A stretch of DNA of 5,357 nt from a bacterium (GTDB lineage: Bacteria; Patescibacteriota; Minisyncoccia; UBA6257; Colwellbacteraceae), in assembly GCA_021811305.1 (NCBI GenBank), contig JAJZPD010000039.1, positions 1-5,357 on the forward strand, given 5' to 3'. Both the position numbers and the translations under genes were made by a program. This document shows, piece after piece, positions 1 to 4,787 of this stretch; the first letter of the stretch is position 1; every line of letters begins with the position of its first letter. The notes beneath the pieces are model-generated. The model was not told the origin of the DNA, did no database searches, and saw nothing but the letters and a program-made list of their open reading frames with translations.

Positions 1-2
1 AT

Positions 3-77
3 GTTTGTGGTGTGGTGAAGAAAGCGGATGTTATAAACGCCTGGCCTCTCGAAAAAATGTTGAAATCATTGAAATAG
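3..77 (+). CDS. C-terminal end of an unidentified protein (partial, 5' end outside window)
   Basis: An open frame enters from the left edge and stops at TAG (75-77), 4 nt before the ATG of the Nudix gene. Its last residues read ADVINAWPLEKMLKSLK, an amphipathic, lysine-rich tail that looks like a real protein end, and the tight spacing suggests an operon with the Nudix gene. The family cannot be recognised from about 24 residues. A second open frame (2-109, Cys-rich, ending inside the Nudix gene) competes with it; I prefer this frame for its composition and its clean junction with the next start. Confidence 0.4.
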   Translation, partial: VCGVVKKADVINAWPLEKMLKSLK

Positions 78-81
78 AATT

Positions 82-606
82 ATGCAAAAAGAAATATCGG
101 CCGGAATAATAATTTACCGGAAGGACGTAAAAGGCCCGAAGTTTTTGCTGCTCTATCACGGCAGTGACTACTGGAACTTCCCTAAAGGGCACATCGAAAA
201 AGAGATTAAAGAAGGGGAGGGACAACGGGGAGAAACCAGCTTGGAAGCGGCTCTCCGCGAGACCACCGAGGAAACCGGCTTGAAAGCCGACGACCTGAGG
301 ATAAACCGCAGATTTAAGGGATACGAGCGCTTCTCGTTCTTCAAGGGGAAAAGCCGCATTTTTAAGATCGTTATTTTCTATCTGGGAGAAACCAAAGAGA
401 AGCAGATAAACATTTCCGAGGAGCATGAAGGGTATGGTTGGTTTTACTACCGCGATGCGCTCCGCCTGGTGCGCGGATACCGAGACACCGCGGCGGTTCT
501 GAAGAAGGCCCACGACTTCATTAAGTACGGCAACCGCGAGCGTCGCGGGCCGGAGGAACAAAAAACTCCCCGACCCAGGTCGGAGAATTCTTTGAAGAGA
601 GACTAA
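82..606 (+). CDS. Nudix hydrolase, Ap4A hydrolase (MutT)-like
   Basis: Predicted 174-aa cytosolic Nudix pyrophosphohydrolase, hydrolysing nucleoside-diphosphate-linked substrates. The stretch WNFPKGHIEK (residues 31-40) is typical of bis(5'-nucleosyl)-tetraphosphatases, so diadenosine tetraphosphate is a reasonable substrate guess. The Nudix box is complete: G45, E51, then LRETTEETGL at 58-67 with the metal-binding glutamates E60, E63 and E64. Odd points: about nine extra residues (EIKEGEGQR, 41-49) sit between GHIEK and GE, where most relatives read GHIEKGE directly; and residues from about 150 form a charged, probably disordered tail encoded across a hairpin. The start at 82 is the only ATG after an in-frame TGA at 70-72. 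There is no Shine-Dalgarno sequence. The gene converges with rplT. The Nudix assignment is firm, the substrate is inferred. Confidence 0.9.
   Translation: MQKEISAGIIIYRKDVKGPKFLLLYHGSDYWNFPKGHIEKEIKEGEGQRGETSLEAALRETTEETGLKADDLRINRRFKGYERFSFFKGKSRIFKIVIFYLGETKEKQINISEEHEGYGWFYYRDALRLVRGYRDTAAVLKKAHDFIKYGNRERRGPEEQKTPRPRSENSLKRD
566..593 (+). terminator. Terminator-like hairpin inside the 3' end of the Nudix gene
   Basis: CCGAC (570-574) and GTCGG (579-583) form a stem around the loop CCAG. A run of A's lies before it (560-565) and a T-containing stretch (AATTCTTT, 586-593) after it. It could end transcription in either direction, but it lies within the last 15 or so codons of the Nudix reading frame. 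Its function is inferred; the stem is short. Confidence 0.3.
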
Positions 607-802
607 ATAAAGCGCAAAAGAACGGAAATCCTAAATACGAAATCCTAAACAAATCACAAACTATAAATCCCAAATTACAAACACGGACGGGTTTGGAGTT
701 TGTTATTTAGTATTTCGAATTTGTTTCGGATTTAGGATTTAGAGCTTCGAATTTGGCCAATTACCGGCCATTGTTCTTCGCTTTTAGCTTTTAGTCTTGC
801 GC
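607..802. repeat. Convergent intergenic inverted-repeat cluster between the Nudix gene and rplT
   Basis: No gene is visible in this 196-base gap. It is a nested, imperfect inverted repeat. Outer arms: AAGCGCAA (610-617) with TTGCGCTT (797-804), and AAGAAC (618-623) with GTTCTT (773-778). Inner arms: AAATCCTAAAT (626-636) with ATTTAGGATTT (730-740), an 11/11 match. A short palindrome TGGCC/GGCCA lies at 754-770. The left arm also holds a direct repeat, GAAATCCTAAA at 625-635 and 639-649. Lying between convergent genes, it probably serves as a two-way transcription end, though it also resembles dispersed repeat debris. It shares sequence with the gap before ileS. Confidence 0.7.
681..733 (+). 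repeat. 53-bp dispersed repeat, copy 1
   Basis: This block matches 4733-4785 in the same orientation at 50 of 53 positions by eye, with no gaps. It begins ACACGG and ends TTGTTTCGGATTT. Here it forms the right half of the large inverted repeat between the Nudix gene and rplT. Confidence 0.85.
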
Positions 803-1150
803 TTATTTCTGCGCTTCGGCTACTACCTTCTTGAAGGCTTCGGGTTCGCGCTCGGCGAGTTCGGCCAGGCTTTTCCGGTTAAGGATAACCTCCCTCTTTT
901 TAAGGGCGGAGATCAGCTTGCTGTAGCTAATTCCTTCGGTACGCGAGGCGGCGTTTATTTTTACCTCCCACAGCTGGCGCTTGTCCCTTTTCTTTTGCTT
1001 GCGGCCGCGGTAAGCATGCGCTCCGGCGTGGAGTAAGGCCTCCTTAGCGGCTTTTTCCTTAGACTTACGCCCCCAGCGGAATCCTTTGGTTTGTTTTAAT
1101 ACTTTCTCCCTTTTTTTATGGGCGGAAGCACCCCTTTTCACTCTGGTCAT
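803..1150 (-). CDS. rplT: 50S ribosomal protein L20
   Basis: L20 (115 aa, the usual family length) binds 23S rRNA and is needed early in large-subunit assembly. The N-terminus MTRVKRGASAHKKREKVLK and the core KGFRWGRKSKEKAAKEALL, YRGRKQKKRDKRQLW and INAASRTEGISYSKLI are typical of the family; the normally conserved LWI.RINAA reads LWEVKINAA. It is the last gene of the infC-rpmI-rplT operon; its ATG lies 6 nt after the rpmI stop with no Shine-Dalgarno sequence, so coupled translation is likely. In Escherichia coli and Bacillus subtilis L20 represses this operon by binding its mRNA; whether that holds here is unknown because no leader space is visible before infC. It ends at TAA and converges with the Nudix gene. 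Confidence 0.97.
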   Translation of the reverse strand: MTRVKRGASAHKKREKVLKQTKGFRWGRKSKEKAAKEALLHAGAHAYRGRKQKKRDKRQLWEVKINAASRTEGISYSKLISALKKREVILNRKSLAELAEREPEAFKKVVAEAQK

Positions 1151-1156
1151 GTTTTT

Positions 1157-1336
1157 TTACAGATGCGATTTTATCCTTTTAAGGTCGGCCGAGCTGATGG
1201 AAGAGTAGATCTTCTTCTTCTGAAGATCGCTCGAGGACTTCTTGGACATATTATGGCTGATGCCTCGAACGCGGCGAAGCAGTTTGCCCCGGCCGGTTAC
1301 CTTTATTCTCTTGGTTATGGTTTTTCTGGTTTTCAT
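1157..1336 (-). CDS. rpmI: 50S ribosomal protein L35
   Basis: A 59-aa basic protein read between infC and rplT. It starts MKTRKTITKRIKVTGRGKLL, matching the L35 pattern MKTKK..AKRFKVTG.GK, and ends in SADLKRIKSHL, matching the family's C-terminal ADAKRIK.L. L35 is a small large-subunit protein; the family is usually 60-67 aa, so this one is slightly short. Several conserved C-terminal-half basic positions are replaced by serines (MSKKSSSDLQKKK). The ATG is separated from the infC stop by a single base (TAA-T-ATG), and 6 nt follow its own stop before rplT, so the three genes form one tightly packed operon in the standard order. A purine-rich stretch GAAAAAGAAAAG lies upstream, overlapping the infC end, but it is not a true Shine-Dalgarno. 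Confidence 0.95.
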   Translation of the reverse strand: MKTRKTITKRIKVTGRGKLLRRVRGISHNMSKKSSSDLQKKKIYSSISSADLKRIKSHL

Positions 1337-1337
1337 A

Positions 1338-1844
1338 TTACTTTTCTTTTTCGATCTGAATCAGCATTCCGCGTCCGCCTTGTTTGATCTCTCCCTCGCG
1401 GCGGATGGGAAGCGCTATCAGAGCCAGGAACTCCTCCATCTTTTGTCTGGCCCAGTCTTTTAATCCTTTCTCCCTTCCTCGCATGGTGAGCTGGATCTCG
1501 ACGCGGTGCCCTTTTTCCAGGAACTCCTCGGCGCGCCGAGCTTTGTTTTGCAGATCGTTTTTCGCCTCGCGCAGGCTGATTTGCACCTGTTTTAAGGCCA
1601 GGATTTTCTGTGCTTGTTTTTGTTTTTTAAGCTCAACCTCCTTCTGGTAGCGGAACTTGTCGTAGCTTTGAATGCGAGCCACGGGCGGATTGGCTTGAGG
1701 GGCGACGAGGATAAGGTCCAAGTCCTTTTCCTTAGCCGCGGCCAGCGCTTGATCGCGCGACATTACTCCGAGGTTTTCGCCGCTTTCACCGACTACCCGC
1801 AGTTCCGGCGCCATTATTTGGTTGTTTATCTTGTTTTCTTGGAT
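1338..1844 (-). CDS. infC: Translation initiation factor IF-3, probable AUC start
   Basis: IF3 binds the 30S subunit, keeps it from joining 50S early and rejects wrong start codons. The protein shows the N-terminal domain (APELRVVGESGENLGVM), the linker region (YDKFRYQKEVELKKQKQ) and the C-terminal domain (LEKGHRVEIQLTMRGREKG, ending in GGRGMLIQIEKEK). The first ATG (1814) gives MAPELRVV, but the frame stays open upstream and encodes QENKINNQI, matching the conserved IF3 start (INNQIRAPE). An in-frame TAA at 1854-1856 limits the extension, and no ATG, GTG or TTG lies in it. The best start is ATC at 1842-1844 (168 aa); ATA at 1827-1829 (163 aa) is second. IF3 genes commonly use AUU, AUC or AUA for self-repression. 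It is the first gene of infC-rpmI-rplT. Confidence 0.93.
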   Translation of the reverse strand: MQENKINNQIMAPELRVVGESGENLGVMSRDQALAAAKEKDLDLILVAPQANPPVARIQSYDKFRYQKEVELKKQKQAQKILALKQVQISLREAKNDLQNKARRAEEFLEKGHRVEIQLTMRGREKGLKDWARQKMEEFLALIALPIRREGEIKQGGRGMLIQIEKEK

Positions 1845-1850
1845 ACGGGA

Positions 1851-1879
1851 ATATTAGTGGAAAATCCGCCGGTTGGCAA
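1851..1879 (-). promoter_or_regulatory. infC operon promoter (sigma-70 type)
   Basis: On the minus strand, TTGCCA (1874-1879, 5 of 6 to TTGACA) and TAATAT (1851-1856) are separated by exactly 17 nt. Six bases separate the -10 box from the ATC at 1844, so transcription would begin at or next to the proposed start codon. This leaves no 5' leader for an L20-type control element. Confidence 0.65.
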
Positions 1880-1893
1880 GAGATAACGGGGGC

Positions 1894-1979
1894 GCAAAAA
1901 TAAAAGCGCAAAGCGCAAAAGAATTGAAGACTGGCGACCTATCGTTGTTTTTCGCTTTTAGCTTTTAACTTTGCGCTTT
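1894..1979 (-). terminator. Terminator-like inverted repeat after ssrA
   Basis: CTTTGCGCTTT (1969-1979) and AAAGCGCAAAG (1903-1913) are perfect 11-bp arms, helped by inner CTTTT (1962-1966) and AAAAG (1917-1921). Read on the minus strand, the stem is followed by TTTTATTTTT, as in an intrinsic terminator, and it starts 2 nt beyond the tmRNA 3' CCA. The loop is long (about 40-55 nt). It would separate smpB-ssrA transcription from the infC promoter. The arms belong to the GCGCAAAG repeat family that recurs across the window. Confidence 0.55.
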
Positions 1980-1981
1980 CT

Positions 1982-2310
1982 TGGTGGAGGCGGGGAGAGT
2001 TGAACCCCCGTCCGGAAGTAAACTCAGGAACTTTCTACAAGCTTAGTTCCCCGATAGGGCCCGGGGCGGCCTTCCTAGCCTTTATTTTGCCCAGAGCCGG
2101 CTAAGAGTTCTCTGGGACGAGCCTAATGTATAACACCGGGATTCCGCTATTAGGCGTTGCGGGACCGATGCCGTTCAGGCCTTAAGCGTAAGCTAAAGCC
2201 GGAGCGGAAGCGTAACTGTTATTGGCAGTTATGTTTTGGTGCCTGTTTAACGAGTAGGCGCTCGACCTGCTTATTCCTGGGCAAAGCGACCGTCGAAGCC
2301 TTTCGCCCCC
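1982..2310 (-). ncRNA. ssrA: tmRNA (transfer-messenger RNA)
   Basis: tmRNA rescues stalled ribosomes: it is charged with alanine, enters an empty A site with SmpB and supplies a reading frame for a degradation tag. The 5' end GGGGGCG (2310-2304) pairs over 7 bp with CGCCUCC before the 3' ACCA, with the CCA encoded at 1982-1984. The conserved GGCUUCGACGG follows the 5' end, and the T arm reads GGGGG-UUCAACU-CUCCC. Pseudoknot 1: CGAG/CUCG (2261-2264 with 2251-2254) plus GCCU/AGGC (2256-2259 with 2241-2244). A 7-bp stem lies at 2121-2127/2149-2155, and another pseudoknot uses 2090-2096/2110-2116 plus 2099-2103/2076-2080. The length is 329 nt, one-piece. The gene starts 2 nt after the smpB stop. 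Confidence 0.96.
2182..2226 (-). other. tmRNA tag reading frame (ANNSYASAPALAYA)
   Basis: The frame resumes at GCC (2224-2226) and ends at TAA (2182-2184), encoding ANNSYASAPALAYA after the alanine carried by tmRNA. Resumption is supported by the AUAACU just upstream: it keeps the A at -4 and U at -5 that match Escherichia coli AUAGUC, and the tag begins AN like many others. The neighbouring frame (LPITVTLPLRL) looks unlike a tag. The end, LAYA, differs from the common LAA or VAA ending. Confidence 0.8.
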
Positions 2311-2312
2311 AT

Positions 2313-2750
2313 TTAAAGGTGCCTGGAGATCTCTCTTTGGATTTCTCGGCTGCGGATAACTTCGCGCTTATCCTGCTTTTTCCGGCTGCGTCCGATGCCC
2401 AATTCAAGCTTTACCAGTCCTTTCCGCAGATAAACACGAAGAGGGAGAATTGTCAATCCTTTTTCCTGACTTTTTCCGGTTAGGTATTTGATTTCCGCGT
2501 TCTTCAGAAGAAGCCGGCGGCTGCGTTTGGAGTCGTAATCGGCCGGGGTGTTTCCCGGCTGGTACGGCGGGATGTCGGCGTTAAGCAGCCAGGCCTGATT
2601 GTCGCGGATGACGGCGTAGCTGCCGGCAATATTCATGCGCCCCGATTTTGCGGCTTTGACCTCGAACCCTAGGAGCTCGATTCCGGCCTCGAACTTTTGG
2701 GATATCTCGTAATCGAAGTTGGCGCGTTTGTTAAAGGCAATGTCGGGCAT
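2313..2750 (-). CDS. smpB: SsrA-binding protein SmpB
   Basis: SmpB (145 aa here; family about 145-160) binds the tRNA-like part of tmRNA and takes the place of the missing anticodon arm in the ribosome. Visible hallmarks: NKRANFDYEI (7-16), EAGIELLGFEVKAAKSGR (21-38), SYAVIRDNQAWLLNADIPPY (44-63), the RSRRLLLKNAEI segment (76-87), EKGLTILPLRVY (96-107), and the basic C-terminal tail RSRKKQDKRE followed by a helix rich in Arg and Glu that enters the mRNA path. The ATG at 2750 is preferred to one 14 codons upstream because family homology begins at MPDIAFNKRA and the upstream codons fall in repeat and promoter sequence. The stop lies 2 nt from tmRNA, so the partners are probably cotranscribed. 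Confidence 0.97.
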   Translation of the reverse strand: MPDIAFNKRANFDYEISQKFEAGIELLGFEVKAAKSGRMNIAGSYAVIRDNQAWLLNADIPPYQPGNTPADYDSKRSRRLLLKNAEIKYLTGKSQEKGLTILPLRVYLRKGLVKLELGIGRSRKKQDKREVIRSREIQREISRHL

Positions 2751-2757
2751 CGCTTGT

Positions 2758-2785
2758 ATAATAGAGCGCAAAATTAAAAGCGCAA
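2758..2785 (-). promoter_or_regulatory. smpB-ssrA promoter, leaderless type
   Basis: On the minus strand TATTAT (2758-2763) lies 7 nt before the smpB ATG, so the transcript would start at or next to the start codon. A weak -35 candidate, TTGCGC (2780-2785), sits 16 nt upstream and lies within a GCGCAAAG repeat. The -10 match is good and the -35 poor. Confidence 0.5.
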
Positions 2786-2795
2786 AGCTCAAAAC
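2764..2795. repeat. GCGCAAAG-family repeat copy in the divergent smpB/argS region
   Basis: Two tandem AAAAGCGCAAA-like units (AGCGCAAAATT then AAAAGCGCAAAGC) belong to the family also seen at 609-623, 778-804, 1892-1979, 4530-4616 and about 4823-4854. Unlike most copies, no inverted partner lies nearby; this copy overlaps the proposed smpB -35 region. Confidence 0.6.
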
Positions 2796-2800
2796 AGCCG

Positions 2801-2822
2801 CTAGTCACTAGCCACCAGTGGC
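2801..2822. repeat. Two adjoining short palindromes before argS
   Basis: CTAGT-C-ACTAG (2801-2811) runs directly into GCCAC-CA-GTGGC (2811-2822), sharing one base. They cover the place where the argS -35 box would be, so they could be an operator or a stem-loop, but they could equally be dispersed repeat units. Function is not shown by the sequence. Confidence 0.4.
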
Positions 2823-2832
2823 CAAACGCTTA

Positions 2833-2838
2833 TATAAT
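2833..2838 (+). promoter_or_regulatory. argS -10 box, leaderless type
   Basis: A perfect TATAAT lies exactly 7 nt before the ATG at 2846, so transcription would begin at the start codon. It overlaps the in-frame ATG at 2837, which argues against that ATG as the start. A weak -35 candidate TAGCCA (2809-2814) is 18 nt upstream. Confidence 0.65.
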
Positions 2839-2845
2839 GTGCGCA

Positions 2846-4531
2846 ATGATCGACGAAATTAGATCGATGGTCTCCGCCGCGATTGGAGAGGGGCTGGAGT
2901 TTTCCGTGGAGCGGCCGAAGGTTGCCGGCCGGGGGCAGTTTTCTACCAACGCGGCTTTCGCTATAGCCAAGAGGAACGGCGCCTCTCCGAAAGACGAGGC
3001 CGAGAGGTTGAGGGAAAAAATCATAGCCGTTGTGCCCGAAGAGTATTTCGAGAAGATGGAGGTCGCCGGAGGATTTATCAACTTTTGGCTGTCGAACAAG
3101 ACCATTAATGAGACGTTTAAGAAAATATCTTCTGCCGGAACCACCTGGGGTGATTCGAAAAAGGGGGCCGGACAAAAAGTAATCGTCGAATATGGATCGC
3201 CCAATATCGGAAAGCCTCTACACTTCGGCCACCTGCGCTCGACCATCATCGGCCAGGCTCTCTATAACATCTACCGTTCCCAGGGATACCGCGTCGTCTC
3301 GTGGAATCATCCCGGAGACTGGGGAAAGCAGTTCGGGATAATGATCGCCGCTTACAAGGAAAAGAGTCTAGAGGGGAAGGTTGAGTTGTCGATAAACGAG
3401 TTCCTTCGGCTTTACGTCGAGTATAACGCGCGCATGAAGGAGGATCCGCGCCTCGAAGAAATTGCACGCGAGGAAACGAGAAAGCTGCAGTCCGGCGATC
3501 CGGAAAACATGCGCCTCTGGCGGAAGATCTACTCGCTTAGTATGAGCGAGTTTGCCAGAGTGGCGAAGCGGCTGGGTGTCAGGTTCGACGTCTCGCACGG
3601 CGAAAGCTTCTACAAGCCTTTTCTTAAAGGCATTGTGGACGAGGCGCTGCGCCGCGGATTGGCGGTGAAAAGCGAAGGCGCGATTATTATCCCCTTGGAC
3701 GAGGAAAATCTGCCGCCTTTCGTTATTCAAAAGTCGGACGAGGCATATCTTTACGCCACGACCGACATCGCCGCCGCCAAGTACCGGCTGGAAAAATACA
3801 AAGCGGACAAGATCTTATATGTAGTCGGCGCCGAACAATATTTGCATTTCGAACAATTATTTGCCGTTCTGAAAAAGCTCGGCTATCTGCGCGACCAAGA
3901 GTTGGTCCACATAAAATTCGGATTGGTTTTGGGAGGAGACGCGAAAAAGCTGTCCACCAGGGCCGGAAAACACATCTCGCTTTCCGAGGTTATAAACGAA
4001 GCGGTTGATAAAGCCGGCAAGGTTCTGGAAGAGAAGGCTCCGGAGATAAAAGGCCGCGAAAAAAGAAGAACGGCGGAAATTATCGGCATCGACGCTCTGA
4101 AATACAATGACCTTTCTCAGAACCGGACGAGCAACATCTTGTTCGATTGGGAGAAAATGCTTTCCTTCGAGGGAAACGCCGCGCCTTATCTCCTTTATAC
4201 CTATGCGCGTTTGCGCAGCATCTTAAAGAAATCGAAGTCGGCGGCCAAAGCCAGCCGCGGATTTACGACCGAAGCGGAAAAGCGGGCGGCACTGAAGCTC
4301 TCCGAATTCCCCGAGGTCCTCGGCCGCGCCGCGGACAACTGCGCGCCGCATTACCTGGCCGAATACTTGTACGAGCTTTCCGAGGCAATGAACAACTTTT
4401 ATCACGCCGAGCCGGTTCTGACCGCCGAGCCGGAAGTTCGAGCCTCGCGCCTGGCCCTGGTCCGGACCGCTTCAATCGTGTTGGAAAAAGGAATCAAAAT
4501 TTTAGGCCTGGAGACGGTAGAGAGACTCTAA
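2846..4531 (+). CDS. argS: Arginyl-tRNA synthetase (class I)
   Basis: ArgRS joins arginine to tRNA-Arg using ATP. The 561-aa product is of normal length. In order: an N-terminal Add-1 domain that contacts the tRNA elbow (about 1-100, with the GFINFWLS segment); the Rossmann core with SPNIGKPLHFGH (119-129), where the HIGH motif reads HFGH; WNHPGDWGKQFG (153-164), a family hallmark; YATTDIAAAKYR (303-314); the degenerate KMSK loop KLSTRAGKH (368-376); and the C-terminal DALR anticodon-binding domain (about 440-561, beginning near APYLLYTYARLRSIL). The start at 2846 is chosen over an in-frame ATG at 2837 because the latter lies inside the TATAAT box. It is divergent from smpB and followed by a long inverted repeat overlapping its stop codon. 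Confidence 0.97.
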   Translation: MIDEIRSMVSAAIGEGLEFSVERPKVAGRGQFSTNAAFAIAKRNGASPKDEAERLREKIIAVVPEEYFEKMEVAGGFINFWLSNKTINETFKKISSAGTTWGDSKKGAGQKVIVEYGSPNIGKPLHFGHLRSTIIGQALYNIYRSQGYRVVSWNHPGDWGKQFGIMIAAYKEKSLEGKVELSINEFLRLYVEYNARMKEDPRLEEIAREETRKLQSGDPENMRLWRKIYSLSMSEFARVAKRLGVRFDVSHGESFYKPFLKGIVDEALRRGLAVKSEGAIIIPLDEENLPPFVIQKSDEAYLYATTDIAAAKYRLEKYKADKILYVVGAEQYLHFEQLFAVLKKLGYLRDQELVHIKFGLVLGGDAKKLSTRAGKHISLSEVINEAVDKAGKVLEEKAPEIKGREKRRTAEIIGIDALKYNDLSQNRTSNILFDWEKMLSFEGNAAPYLLYTYARLRSILKKSKSAAKASRGFTTEAEKRAALKLSEFPEVLGRAADNCAPHYLAEYLYELSEAMNNFYHAEPVLTAEPEVRASRLALVRTASIVLEKGIKILGLETVERL

Positions 4532-4616
4532 AAGCGCAAAGCTAAAAGCGAAAAATAACGACGGGCCGTTAGTTGTCGTCTCTTTTAAACTTTGCGCTTT
4601 TCATTTTGCGTTTTCT
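4530..4616 (+). terminator. Inverted-repeat terminator of argS
   Basis: AAAAGCGCAAAG (4530-4541) begins on the argS stop codon and pairs perfectly with CTTTGCGCTTTT (4590-4601); TAAAAG (4543-4548) pairs with CTTTTA (4582-4587). An inner stem ACGAC/GTCGT (4558-4562 with 4575-4579) closes the loop. T-rich sequence follows the stem. It has the same layout as the repeat after ssrA but with a different centre, so the arms look like a mobile or amplified family used as terminators. Confidence 0.6.
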
Positions 4617-4647
4617 ATACAGGCGTTTGCAGCAAGGGTTTTAACAC

Positions 4648-4712
4648 AGATTCTTCGCTTCGCTCAGAATGACGCCACGCGACCGTCATCCTGAGGCTCT
4701 GCCGAAGGATCT
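4648..4712. repeat. Imperfect inverted repeat of the CAGAATGACG/CGTCATCCTG type
   Basis: The left arm AGATTCTTCGCTTCGCTCAG continuing to ATGACG (4648-4674) mirrors the right arm CGTCATCCTGAGG to CGAAGGATCT (4684-4712), with a 9-nt loop. The match is imperfect but covers nearly all of both arms. I recall similar repeats in intergenic DNA of many unrelated bacteria; I could not search. It holds no gene. Confidence 0.7.
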
Positions 4713-4732
4713 ATGGTGAAAATAAATTCGAA

Positions 4733-4785
4733 ACACGGTCGGGTTTGGAGTTTGGTATTTGGTATTTCGAATTTGTTTCGGATTT
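4733..4785 (+). repeat. 53-bp dispersed repeat, copy 2
   Basis: It matches 681-733 at 50 of 53 positions, same orientation. Here it stands without the AAATCCTAAAT left arm of copy 1, apart from a short AATTCGAAAC before it, so it looks like a half element. Confidence 0.85.
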
Positions 4786-4787
4786 CG

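Noticed and set aside
2..109. Cys-rich open frame (CxxC-like) entering from the left edge and overlapping the Nudix start
   Set aside because: It overlaps the Nudix gene by 28 nt and has an odd composition; the frame ending at 77 is more protein-like. Not fully excluded.
31..561. Long minus-strand open frame opposite the Nudix gene
   Set aside because: It mirrors the Nudix coding strand, shows no recognisable domain, and the plus-strand protein has a complete Nudix box.
607..802. CRISPR array
   Set aside because: The repeats are inverted, unequal and lack regular spacers; no cas gene is present.
2311..2317. TTTAAA as a -10 box for ssrA
   Set aside because: It ends 1 nt before tmRNA G1, too close to direct initiation there.
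2157..2483. Plus-strand open frame across tmRNA and smpB
   Set aside because: It runs antisense to a structured RNA gene and to smpB and has no protein features.
2751..2792. Longer smpB start adding MSFALLILRSIIQA
   Set aside because: These codons fall in repeat and promoter sequence, and SmpB family homology begins at MPDIAFNKRA.
2837..2845. Longer argS start at ATG 2837 (MCAMIDE)
   Set aside because: This ATG is part of the perfect TATAAT box and would lie upstream of the predicted transcription start.
4147..4545. Overlapping plus-strand open frame inside argS
   Set aside because: It is Arg/Pro-rich frame-shadow sequence over the conserved DALR domain of ArgRS.
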